Virus record (IMG/VR): IMGVR_UViG_3300027796_000021
Span: 1 to 40,095 of that record
Source of the DNA: a virus
DNA: 40,095 nucleotides
Reading direction: 5' to 3' (one strand)
Shown here: piece after piece, positions 22,193 to 30,100 of the stretch
Layout of the letters: every line of letters begins with the position of its first letter
Position numbering within the stretch: position 1 is the first letter of the stretch
Program-made: the position numbers and the translations under genes
Notes under the pieces: generated by a model
Seen by the model: the letters and a program-made list of their open reading frames with translations, nothing else
The model's database searches: none
Told to the model about the DNA's origin: nothing

Positions 22193-22317
22193 TATAAGGG
22201 AGCATGGTGCTCCCTATAAATAAAGACTATAAGAGAAGTCTAGAGAGTGATTCTCTGAGATTATGCGGCGTGAGGCTAAATAATCCTTCTTAAAGTAGTT
22301 TCAAAGAAAGTTTGAAA
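22193..22317 (+). promoter_or_regulatory. multi-hairpin leader of the capsid gene
   Basis: Five stems stand in series between scaffold stop and capsid start. GGGAGCA (22198-22204)/TGCTCCC (22208-22214). AGACT (22224-22228)/AGTCT (22237-22241). AGAGA-GTGAT-TCTCT (22242-22256). GATTAT (22259-22264)/ATAATC (22280-22285). TTTCAAA (22299-22305)/TTTGAAA (22311-22317). The last ends just before AGGAG. There is no promoter here, so this is processed or read-through mRNA structure that may protect the 5' end or tune capsid output. Confidence 0.65.
22242..22256 (+). promoter_or_regulatory. GTGAT-loop hairpin, second copy
   Basis: AGAGA (22242-22246), GTGAT loop (22247-22251), TCTCT (22252-22256). Same AGA-GTGAT-TCT core as the hairpin before the scaffold gene. 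Confidence 0.65.
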
Positions 22318-22337
22318 TTTAAAATAGGAGAAGCCTT

Positions 22338-23354
22338 ATGGCCGTTGTTAAAATTACTGATGTTGTTGTTCCAGAACTTTTTACACCTTATAATAGTTTG
22401 GATTTGCTGGAAAGGAATGCCTTTATTAAAAGTGGAGTTGCGTTCAGTGACCCTGCTGTTACTAAATTGATGGATGCTGTTCAAGGAGGGGATGTTATCT
22501 CTCTTCCGTTCTGGAATCCGATTACTATTGCCGAGCCTAATGTCGGTGATGATTCTGATGTGAATTCAACCCCCGGTGGTATTACTGCCAGCAGAGAAAT
22601 TGCTACTAAGACCTTTGTGAATGAGTCGTGGGGAGCTAAAGATATTGCTGGATTGCTTGCAGGGTCTAGTCCGATGTATGATATTGCAATGAAAGTTGAT
22701 GACTTCTGGACGGCTGATGGTGAGAAGCGCATCATCTATGCCGCTACAGGTATTCTTGCTGAATCCGTTGCTAGCCATGATTCTGACCTTGTGTATGATA
22801 TTTCTGCACAGACCGGAACGGGTGAAGTCTCCACTCTCGGTGCGGCTTCTATTATTACTGCTCGTGGTTATCTTGGCGAATACATGGAAGACCTTACCAT
22901 GATTGCCATGCACCCGGTTGTTTATACGAATCTTGAACAGCAGAACCTTATTGATTTTGTTCGCGATTCTGAAAACAACACTCTGTTCAAAACTTATAAC
23001 GGAATGCGTGTTATCATTGACAAAAATATGCCTAAAGTTTCCTTGGGTGGAAGTGTTTATAAATATTACACTTACATGTTTGGAACTGGTGTGTTTTCTC
23101 TCAATTATGGTGATCCCGGAATTGCACAGGAAATTGAACGTAATCCTGCAAGTGGTAACGGACAGGGCGAAGAGATTCTTTATTCTCGCAGAGCCATTCT
23201 GGTTCATCCGCGTGGTTATCAGGTCAATGTTACGACCACTCCGGCTCTTGCACACGGTTTGACTTATGCCAACCTTGCGCTTGCCAGCTCTTGGACGCGC
23301 GCTTGGACGGAACGCGAACGCATTAAATTTGTTGCTATTGCAACGCTCGGATAA
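22338..23354 (+). CDS. major capsid protein, HK97-type, 338 aa
   Basis: Its position after scaffold, its length and pattern fit a HK97-fold capsid protein. VVVPELFTPYNSLDLLERN (N-arm), GGDVISLPFWNPI (E-loop region), then an A/P-domain with TMIAMHPVVYTNLEQQNLID and MRVIIDKNMPK strands, and YSRRAILVHPRGYQ. The gene uses more G+C-ended codons (CGC, GCC, CCG) than its neighbours, as expected for a very highly translated gene. AGGAG precedes the ATG at 22338. No protease is needed if the scaffold is released intact. Confidence 0.9.
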   Translation: MAVVKITDVVVPELFTPYNSLDLLERNAFIKSGVAFSDPAVTKLMDAVQGGDVISLPFWNPITIAEPNVGDDSDVNSTPGGITASREIATKTFVNESWGAKDIAGLLAGSSPMYDIAMKVDDFWTADGEKRIIYAATGILAESVASHDSDLVYDISAQTGTGEVSTLGAASIITARGYLGEYMEDLTMIAMHPVVYTNLEQQNLIDFVRDSENNTLFKTYNGMRVIIDKNMPKVSLGGSVYKYYTYMFGTGVFSLNYGDPGIAQEIERNPASGNGQGEEILYSRRAILVHPRGYQVNVTTTPALAHGLTYANLALASSWTRAWTERERIKFVAIATLG

Positions 23355-23357
23355 AAC

Positions 23358-23374
23358 CTGCATAGTTCTTGCAG
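23358..23374 (+). promoter_or_regulatory. small hairpin after capsid gene
   Basis: CTGCA (23358-23362)/TGCAG (23370-23374), 7-base loop, between the capsid stop and the third GTGAT hairpin. No U-run. Confidence 0.4.
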
Positions 23375-23383
23375 CAGTCTCCA

Positions 23384-23412
23384 CTAGGGAGAGGAGTGAT
23401 TTCTCTCCCTAG
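23384..23412 (+). promoter_or_regulatory. GTGAT-loop hairpin, third copy (12 bp)
   Basis: CTAGGGAGAGGA (23384-23395), GTGAT loop (23396-23400), TTCTCTCCCTAG (23401-23412). It forms 12 bp with one G-U pair and closes the same loop with A-U as the other two copies. It lies downstream of the capsid stop and just before the next gene. No U-run follows, so it is more likely a protein-binding or RNA-protecting element than a terminator. Confidence 0.7.
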
Positions 23413-23436
23413 CTTAACTTGATAAAAGGAAAAAAT

Positions 23437-23787
23437 ATGGCTAGAAATTCAAATGTGATTAAAGAGGATGCAAAAGCTTCTTCTACGATCATACAAGTCA
23501 CTAATGACGAAAGCGCTAAAAAAATGATTGAGAAAGTAAATCCGGTTAAGTCTTTGGATGATTATACTCCTGAGGAACTTGAGCAGAAAGCAAAAGAACT
23601 CAAACAGAAAAAGATTAATGATAGTCCGTTTCAGCCTTTGACTGAAGATATTCCTATGCACATTCTTCTGAAATCTGCAATTAAACCGAGAGAGAAAAGT
23701 ATGAGAGATATTATCTCGGCAGAAATTCAGAGGCAGAATAAAAAGGTTCTAGGGACTAGATCAAATCCGATTGTTTATAAGGCGTAA
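23437..23787 (+). CDS. hypothetical capsid-region protein, 116 aa
   Basis: The function is unknown. It is hydrophilic and largely helical, with a C-terminal segment KPREKSMRDIISAEIQRQ and a basic end. Its place between major capsid and connector proteins suggests a head-associated (decoration or head-tail junction) protein. The start is ATG at 23437 with AAAAGGAA upstream. A TTG six codons earlier lies in the ribosome site. Confidence 0.72.
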   Translation: MARNSNVIKEDAKASSTIIQVTNDESAKKMIEKVNPVKSLDDYTPEELEQKAKELKQKKINDSPFQPLTEDIPMHILLKSAIKPREKSMRDIISAEIQRQNKKVLGTRSNPIVYKA

Positions 23788-23794
23788 ATAATTC

Positions 23795-24316
23795 ATGTCA
23801 ATATCATTTGATGCGTTGGATACAACAATAGGTGGAGAGAATTCCAATTCTTATGGAACTTTGGAAGAATTAAAAGCCTATTTTGCTAATAGGAGCGAGG
23901 CTTCCACGTTTCTTGCGATGGAAGATGATGAGCTTATTGCTCGTATGATACAGGCTGTAATGATAAATGACACGTTGTTGACTGCTTTTGGTACTCTTGC
24001 TGACGGGGAACAGTCTTTACAGTTCCCCCGAACCGATCTAGTTGACAGACACGGAAGAGAGTATGAGGATACAGTAATTCCAGAGAAAATTAAATGGGCG
24101 CAGTTTGAACAGGCAAAATATCTTGCAACGAATAGCATTTCACTTCCGTCAATTCTTACACAAGGATTTAGTGAAGCTAAAATGGATGTTATGTCAATTA
24201 AATTGAGCAAAGAGTTTATTCCTAGAAAAGTATCTTTTGATGCTATTGATTATCTTGAGCTTTTTGGAACGGTTTCTGAAGGTGATACTAAAAGTGTTAT
24301 GCTGATAAGGTATTGA
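23795..24316 (+). CDS. head-tail connector/adaptor-like protein, 173 aa
   Basis: The order GENSNSYGTLEELKAYFAN, LIARMIQAVMINDTL, LQFPRTDLVDRHGR and IPEKIKWAQFEQAKYLA matches the family labelled DnaT-like in Pfam but found in phage morphogenesis clusters as a head-tail adaptor. It would sit as a ring on the portal. The ribosome site is weak (AAGGCG), probably translated by coupling to the preceding gene, whose stop is 7 bases upstream. Confidence 0.75.
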   Translation: MSISFDALDTTIGGENSNSYGTLEELKAYFANRSEASTFLAMEDDELIARMIQAVMINDTLLTAFGTLADGEQSLQFPRTDLVDRHGREYEDTVIPEKIKWAQFEQAKYLATNSISLPSILTQGFSEAKMDVMSIKLSKEFIPRKVSFDAIDYLELFGTVSEGDTKSVMLIRY

Positions 24317-24322
24317 AAATAA

Positions 24323-24712
24323 ATGGCAAATATATTTGATGAGATATTTAGTGGAGAAGGTGGTTTAGCAGATACCTTGCTTGATGTTCTTGGAAATGTT
24401 GCAACTGTTTATGTAAAGAAAACACTTGGTGCTACTGTTGATATTATTAAAGGAACTAGGACGGAAACAACTGTTTCAACAAATGTGATTACCTCTCCTT
24501 TGCTGAAATATTCAGCTTATGAGACAAAGACTTATGGTATACAACAAGGAGATTCTAAAGTTATTGGCAAAGGGATTGATTTTACAGATGTTCAGGACAA
24601 TGTAGACAGTATTACCATTGCTGGTACAACTTATATGATTGTCTCACATAGGGATATTAATTCCGGGGCAAATAAGGCACTTGTGATGCTTCAAGTAAGG
24701 AAACAGGTATGA
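24323..24712 (+). CDS. putative neck/head-completion protein, 129 aa
   Basis: The N-terminus (IFDEIFSGEGGLADTLLDVL, then GNVATVYVKKT) is helical, then beta-rich with DSITIAGTTYMIVSHRDIN near the C-terminus. The motif DSITIAGTTYMIV fits stopper/neck proteins of the small beta-barrel type. Context (between adaptor and gp10-like protein) is the main support. The start site is weak (AAGGTAT). Confidence 0.65.
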   Translation: MANIFDEIFSGEGGLADTLLDVLGNVATVYVKKTLGATVDIIKGTRTETTVSTNVITSPLLKYSAYETKTYGIQQGDSKVIGKGIDFTDVQDNVDSITIAGTTYMIVSHRDINSGANKALVMLQVRKQV

Positions 24713-24716
24713 GATT

Positions 24717-25310
24717 ATGTCTAAATGGAAGTTTAACGTTCCTAGGCTTACTATAGGAGTACAATCAAACTTACAAAATTATGCACAGCAAGTTGCAATT
24801 GGTTTTTCAAAAGATGTGATTCGAGATTTTATCCCTGCATATTTTGAAATATATTTGAAACATGCTCCAGTTAGAACAGAACGTTTTATTTATGCAACAA
24901 GAATGTTTTTGGAAGGAGAAGCTGATCCGGGAATTTCTTCTACAGGATTTTCAGAATCAATAGTTCCAAAAGGAGAAAGAGCAAGAGCTTCTGAATTTAT
25001 TGACACAAATAATTATATACGAGCCATAGGATATGATAGAGTTATGAATAAATTGGATTCATATAAGACAAAATCATCCTTTAAGCTAATCATAAAAAAT
25101 GATGCAGAATCTGATAGCGGATATGGGTATTCACCTCATGTTGAAGAATGGGGATGGAAAAGCAATACTGGAAAAACCCCTCCGCTAAGACCTAGTGATT
25201 ATGCACGAGAGGGAACAAAACAAGCATTGGATGCAATAAAGAAGTTTTATTTAAGTAAATTACAGAAGCAAGTAAATAAAGATATAGCGAAAGTGATATT
25301 TGGTAAATGA
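24717..25310 (+). CDS. HK97 gp10-like neck/tail-completion protein, 197 aa
   Basis: Its pattern resembles gp10-type minor tail/neck proteins. An N-terminal helical region (FSKDVIRDFIPAYFEIYLKH, then APVRTERFIYATRMFLE) is followed by a strand region and YSPHVEEWGWKS, the YAxxVExG-like signature of this family, then PLRPSDYAREGTKQALDAIK, a closing helix. It would join head to tail. It overlaps the next gene by four bases. Confidence 0.75.
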   Translation: MSKWKFNVPRLTIGVQSNLQNYAQQVAIGFSKDVIRDFIPAYFEIYLKHAPVRTERFIYATRMFLEGEADPGISSTGFSESIVPKGERARASEFIDTNNYIRAIGYDRVMNKLDSYKTKSSFKLIIKNDAESDSGYGYSPHVEEWGWKSNTGKTPPLRPSDYAREGTKQALDAIKKFYLSKLQKQVNKDIAKVIFGK

Positions 25311-25765
25311 GCAGTATAGATCATTATATAGTTCAAGCGTTTTTCAGATCGTTTCTGAAAGATATGCAAACTGCACATACAATTACTTGTCCAGTATGTC
25401 TTGAAGGAACTTATGAAGAGAATAGTAAAGGATTATACATAGCCGAGAGATTTTTTCCGGCTTCTGAAAGAAGTTATTCACAAGATTTTGATACTTTGAA
25501 AGGGTTATATACTCTATCTGTTTTCGGAGATAAGAATACTGGAAGTTTATCAAGAAAATTAGCGGATATTTTGAGAGCGGCTTATAAAAAAGGTCCATAT
25601 ACTGTAGCAACTGAAATAACTTCAACAGATACGGGATTAGCTTTTGATGAGGATTTACAGGTTGTGATTGATGAATGTGAAGGAACGGCAATGCTTTATG
25701 AAAAAGGTTCTGATAAGACTTGTATAAATGTAAACATTTCTTTTAGAGCTTTTTTGATAAATTGA
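25307..25765 (+). CDS. putative tail terminator protein, 152 aa
   Basis: Context (after gp10-like, before the tail tube gene) and size fit the tail terminator that caps the tube. Strands such as GLYTLSVFGDKN and DEDLQVVIDECEG, and a CPVCLEG pair, are visible; I do not see a decisive motif. It overlaps the upstream gene by four bases and has no strong ribosome site of its own. Confidence 0.6.
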   Translation: MSSIDHYIVQAFFRSFLKDMQTAHTITCPVCLEGTYEENSKGLYIAERFFPASERSYSQDFDTLKGLYTLSVFGDKNTGSLSRKLADILRAAYKKGPYTVATEITSTDTGLAFDEDLQVVIDECEGTAMLYEKGSDKTCINVNISFRAFLIN

Positions 25766-25775
25766 TAGAATGATT

Positions 25776-25854
25776 AACTTATCTGAAATTCAGGAAAGAG
25801 CTCAAACTGAATTTATAAAGATAAGTTTTCATATAGTTCAGATGAATAATCTGA
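25776..25854 (+). promoter_or_regulatory. compound stem in leader of tail tube gene
   Basis: AACTTATCT (25776-25784) pairs with AGATAAGTT (25819-25827). Inside, AAATTCAG (25786-25793) pairs with CTGAATTT (25807-25814). A second hairpin follows, TCAGAT (25838-25843)-GAATA-ATCTGA (25849-25854). The gap between tail terminator and tail tube has no promoter, so these stems may act as processing or protection elements for the abundant tube mRNA. Confidence 0.6.
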
Positions 25855-25894
25855 TTTACTTTAAACTAGTTTAGAAGAAATAGGAGAATTAAAA

Positions 25895-26335
25895 ATGGCG
25901 AATCCTAAAAATTATGAAATTACAGGTCATAATATTAGTGTTACACTCGGTACGCTTGTATTTACTTGTACTTCGGTGACTCCTCCGGGAGCCTCTGCTG
26001 GAGATCAGATTGATATTTCTACGAACCAAACTGCTACTCAGCGTGAATATGCTCCGGCTGATTTGAGCGAACCTTCGGAAATGACTCTTACATGCGTGTA
26101 TCGTGTTGAGGATACCAATGCCGCTCTTGCGCTTATTGCAGCTGGTGGTGGACAGACTCTTACGATGGTGTTTGGAACCTGTGGAAATAGAAGTACTGCT
26201 GCCACGATTACCAGCACTACGGCATATCTGAAGAGTTATGAACCGTCTGAACTTACGACCAATGAGATGCCTACTGCATCCGTTACGGTTGGTTTGAATA
26301 CGTTTACTGCTTCTGGCGGTGCTAAAGTTTCCTAA
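25895..26335 (+). CDS. major tail protein (tail tube), 146 aa
   Basis: It is beta-rich, with an N-terminal loop-strand (ITGHNISVTLGTLVFTCTSV, then TPPG), a central strand series ending EPSEMTLTCVYRVEDTNAAL, and C-terminal ASVTVGLNTFTASGG. This is the length and style of siphophage tube subunits, which stack as hexameric rings. The high G+C codon use resembles the capsid gene and implies high expression. AGGAG precedes ATG at 25895. The gene is followed by a clear terminator. Confidence 0.8.
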   Translation: MANPKNYEITGHNISVTLGTLVFTCTSVTPPGASAGDQIDISTNQTATQREYAPADLSEPSEMTLTCVYRVEDTNAALALIAAGGGQTLTMVFGTCGNRSTAATITSTTAYLKSYEPSELTTNEMPTASVTVGLNTFTASGGAKVS

Positions 26336-26343
26336 TTAAGTAG

Positions 26344-26396
26344 AATAGTTCACAGATTGGTTTTCAGAATATGATAATCATCTGTGAATTATTTTT
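26344..26396 (+). terminator. intrinsic terminator after tail tube gene
   Basis: AATAGTTCACAGAT (26344-26357) pairs with ATCTGTGAATTATT (26380-26393), 14 bp including one G-U pair, then TTT and a T-rich tract. The 22-base loop is long, but the stem is strong. It closes the P5 unit and lies just before P6. Confidence 0.78.
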
Positions 26397-26417
26397 GATT
26401 ATTTTTCAATCTTTTAC

Positions 26418-26445
26418 TTGAATTTTGTAAAAAGTGTGCTATATT
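26418..26445 (+). promoter_or_regulatory. rightward promoter P6, extended -10
   Basis: TTGAAT (26418-26423), 16-base spacer, TATATT (26440-26445) preceded by GTGC. It drives tail chaperones and tape measure. The leader begins with a 6-bp hairpin, GTAAAG (26456-26461)/CTTTAC (26472-26477). Confidence 0.85.
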
Positions 26446-26504
26446 ATATATTAAAGTAAAGTTTAATAAGGCTTTACAATAACTGCTAAACTAAGGAGAC
26501 AAGA

Positions 26505-26783
26505 ATGGCAGAATATTGGACGAACACGGCATTGGAAGAATTCGCGAAAATGACAAAGGAAGTTGAAGTTCAGGGAAAATCTGTTGTGATTAAAAAGCTT
26601 CCCGGAAGTATTCTTGAAGGAACTGGAAAAGATACTCTTCTTGAAACTATGAGTAAGGGTTTGGAAATTCCGAAACTTACCGTCAGTGAATTGAGAGCAC
26701 TTCCTGTTGATTTTGTGAAAGAAGTTGTTGAGCAGATTACCAAATTTTCCGGAATTAATACGGATCAAGCAGAAAAAAACTAA
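26505..26783 (+). CDS. tail assembly chaperone gpG-like, 92 aa
   Basis: Small protein directly before the tape measure, in the position of lambda gpG. It has no enzymatic motif and contains KLPGSILEGTGKDTLLETMS and LPVDFVKEVVEQITKF. The stop is preceded by a perfect slippery heptamer (A AAA AAC, 26774-26780), so a fraction of ribosomes would continue into the next frame. ATG at 26505 follows AAGGAG. Confidence 0.85.
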   Translation: MAEYWTNTALEEFAKMTKEVEVQGKSVVIKKLPGSILEGTGKDTLLETMSKGLEIPKLTVSELRALPVDFVKEVVEQITKFSGINTDQAEKN

Positions 26784-27112
26784 TCCATAACCTAATGTTG
26801 GAGCAGATTTTTGAAGTTGCTCTGGCATTAGGATTTTCAGATCCGCGCAAGATGCTGGAAGAAATGGATGTAGAATTGCTTATGTATTGGATTGCGTTTC
26901 TCGATAAAAAGAAGAGAGCCAATACGAAACAAGATTATGCATTGGCACTTCTTACGAAAGTTTGTGCTGAAAAAGATACAAAGGTTAATAGAAATCTTGA
27001 GAAATATATGATTTCAATTAAATCCAATGTTGAAAGAGATGAGGAACAAAGAAAAGAAGAGGACCAGTTTATTAATTGGGCTAAATCAATTCCCGGAGTT
27101 TCAGTTACTTAA
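26505..27112 (+). CDS. frameshifted tail chaperone fusion gpGT-like, about 202 aa
   Basis: Predicted product of -1 frameshifting at 26774-26780, where tRNAs on AAA and AAC slip back one base. Reading continues as LIHNL then MLEQIFEVALALG. The GT part is C-terminal and binds the tape measure in lambda. The fused frame is open from the heptamer to 27112. A stem (26791-26832) follows the heptamer. Confidence 0.82.
26774..26832 (+). promoter_or_regulatory. -1 programmed frameshift signal
   Basis: Slippery heptamer A AAA AAC (26774-26780) ends one codon before the zero-frame stop TAA. After a 10-base spacer comes a 15-bp stem: CCTAATG (26791-26797) with CATTAGG (26826-26832), three G-U pairs (TTG/TGG), and GAGCA (26801-26805) with TGCTC (26818-26822), loop of 12. 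The downstream frame is -1 relative to the first. These are the textbook elements. Confidence 0.88.
26795..27112 (+). CDS. tail chaperone T-segment, 105 aa if started separately
   Basis: This is the frame reached by the -1 slip. It begins at an ATG without a strong ribosome site, so independent initiation is doubtful and fusion to the upstream frame is preferred. It is acidic and helical (FSDPRKMLEEMDVELLMYW). The C-terminal half is charged. Supported by context and by the open frame, as in lambda gpT. Confidence 0.7.
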   Translation: MLEQIFEVALALGFSDPRKMLEEMDVELLMYWIAFLDKKKRANTKQDYALALLTKVCAEKDTKVNRNLEKYMISIKSNVERDEEQRKEEDQFINWAKSIPGVSVT

Positions 27113-27120
27113 AATTTATA

Positions 27121-27145
27121 AGAAGGTTCTATTCCAGAGCCTTCT
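27121..27145 (+). promoter_or_regulatory. hairpin between chaperone and tape measure genes
   Basis: AGAAGGTTCT (27121-27130) pairs with AGAGCCTTCT (27136-27145), 10 bp with one G-U pair and pentaloop ATTCC. A short T-rich run follows. It may reduce read-through into the tape measure or simply protect the RNA. Confidence 0.55.
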
Positions 27146-27170
27146 TTATATTATTATATAGGAGTCTTTC

Positions 27171-30100
27171 ATGGCTGATGAAATTACATTAGTAGCTGAT
27201 AGCCAAAGTTTTGTAAACGCTTTTAAAGCGTGTGACGATGCCATGAAAAGAACTAATGAGTTTTTTGGTAAAACCCAAGAAGCTCTATCAAAAGTTGGAA
27301 CTACTTTTGAAAGCGCTAGTGCTTCTATTAAAGCTGCCGCTGATGATATTCAGAGAATTCAAGAAAGCCTTATCACTGTAGATAAATCCTTTGCGAATAT
27401 TAGCAATACTTTTGGAACTCTTGGAAGCAAACTCGATGGAGCAGGAAAAGGAATCCAATCTGCTTTTCAAGGTTTGTATGGAAAGATTAAATCTGGAAGT
27501 AGTGTTGCAGATGTTGCTAAAGAAGTAAATGAAAAAATAAAAACATCAATTACTTCTGGAACTGGAGCGGGTTCTGAAAAAGCTTGGACAGGACTTGATT
27601 CTTTAAAAAGCCTTATGCTTGGATTAAAATCTGTTCAAAAGCTTGACCGAGGGGGAATGGTTGCAAAGCTTTCCAAAACTTTTTTAACCCTTTCAAACGC
27701 ATTGAATATTATTTCAAAGCTTCCTATGGAAGGTCTTACAAAACTTGATACTATGGGTGCTAATGAAAAAGTAACGGGTATAAAGTTATTTTTACAATCT
27801 CTTACAACAATGTTATCTACGGAATTTAAAGGAGAAAATCTTCAAGTATTTTCTGCAATAACATCTTCATTAAGTAAACTTGGTTATTTTTTCAAAACAT
27901 TGGAATCATTTTCAAGTGCAAGCAAAAAAACAACTTTTGACAGCAGTGCTTTAGTCACATCTATTAGAAGTCTTATTATTGATCTAGGAAGCCTTGCCAA
28001 TGCTCCTGAATATTCAAAGTTTATAGAATTGGCAAATGCAATGGAGAAAGTTTCCCTTGCATCTAAGAATATATCTGGTTCTACTAAAAAAGCAACTTCT
28101 GCATTAAATTCACTAACAACTACAACCTCAACATCTGGTTTAAATCTTCTCGCTGGAGGATTTCGTTCTATTGTTGCTGCCTTTATTGGCGGCAGTGTTA
28201 TTTATTCTACTGTCCGTGCAATTAAACAATCTATTACTGAATTAATTGATCTTGAATCAATCATGCGCAGGATAAATACGATTGCTCGTGAATCTGAAGC
28301 TTCATTAGCAGGAATGACTACGGGTATTTTACAATTAAGTCAAGCTACAGGTATTAAGAAAACCGATCTTGCAGAAGCTTTGTATGAAATCAACTCTGCT
28401 ACAATAAAAGGTTCTGATGCAATGCTTGTATTAAGAGCTTCTGCATATTCAGCAGTAGCTGGATTTACTGAAACTAAAAAAGTAGCTGAACTTATTTCTA
28501 AGATTTTGAACGCTTATGGTGAATCTGCAAATAAAGCAGAATATTATTCTGACGTATTGTTCAAGACAGTTGAACGTGGTATCAATCCCATGAGTGAACT
28601 TGTTCAATATCTTGGAAATGTTATTACTGTTGCAGCAGGTGCCGGAATATCCTTTGAAGAAGTTTCTGCCGCTGTAGCTACTCTTACTGATATGGGTTAT
28701 AAAACAAACGTTGCTGTTACTTCTCTTAATAGTGCCATCTTGAAGTTTGCAAAAGGAAATAAGCAGTTAAATAAGCTTTTTCAAGATAGTGGATATGCTT
28801 CTTCAGCGGCGGCTGTTAGAGTAATTGGATTGAAAAGAGCTTTTGATTTGATAAGAGATGCCACAGGAGGAGCTACTGAGAAATTAGCAGAATTAGGCTT
28901 TAATTACCGGGATATTAGAGCGGCTTCCGTTCTTGCTTCCAAAAGTCTAGCTCTTTATCAAACAAATATGGATGAAATTGTAAATAAAACAAACGTAGCA
29001 GGAGCTACTCAAGCGGCTTTTGTTGAAATTCAAAAATCACTTAAACAGGTTTTTGATGAAACATCTGCTTCTATAAGTACTTTTATTTCAAACATTACTA
29101 ATTCAACTCAATCATTAAGTATTTTTAGAAATGTTTTGCTTGGGGTTAAAACTTTATTTGAAGAAGTTAATAGTGCATTAATAAAATATAATGAAAATAT
29201 GAATCTGAGTTTTGGACAAAGTGTTCTTGTAAAAATTGTTAGCATAGGAGCTGCTCTAATAGGTGTTTTATCTACAGTTTTACTTTTTAAAAAGATAGGA
29301 ACTCTTTTAGCCGGATTAACAATTTCTTCTGGTCTTATTGTAGGAACTTCAACCCTTGCTAAACAAGCTTTAAAGATTGGAACATATTTTGCAAAAATAG
29401 GAATTCCGCATGCAGTAATTCTTTCAGCACTTAATCTTAGTAAGATATTTTATTTAATTGTGAATAGAATAACTATTTGGGTAGTAGCCATTGAAAAAAC
29501 ATATTCATGGATGTCTGAATTACTCAAACTAACCGGGTCATGGTCATATGCCATAAAAGAAATATGGGAGAATATTAATTCTATTCCAAAATTAGTAAGA
29601 GCAGTTCTCGTAACTATAGTTTCTGCTGTCGGAGCTTCTTTAGACATACTCACTTTAGGAATTTTTGGATTTACAGAGCAATTTGGTGATGCTATGACTA
29701 ACTTAGCAAATAGAATTCTTGGAATTAAATTAGAATTCTCCGTTCCAGAAGAAAATCAAGGCATTGCATCACTTAGAGAACAAGTGATTGCACTTAATAA
29801 AGAATTTGCTAATACTAAAAAAGGAACAGAGGAATATAGTAAATTAATTTATAAATTTAACATGCTTAAAGAAGCTATTGCAAAAGTTCCCGGAGCATCT
29901 AAAGAACTTGGAGAATCTTTAAAAAATCTTCAAGGGAAAATTAAAACAGTACAAGAACCTTCCATAGAGCTTGAAAAATCAAATAGAGATTTACTTTCTA
30001 ATATAATAAAAGAATTAGAAGATGCTGAGTTTAAGAAAATGGAACCCATCAAGAGAATAGTTGATTTAGAATATAAGTCAAAAATTACAGAACGTGCTCT

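Noticed and set aside
22198-22214. Terminator after the scaffold gene
   Set aside because: The GGGAGCA/TGCTCCC stem is strong but no U-run follows; capsid has no promoter of its own, so read-through is needed.
22566-23384. Long leftward open frame (272 codons) opposite the capsid gene
   Set aside because: It mirrors the codon pattern of the capsid gene, has no ribosome site and no domain. Treated as a shadow.
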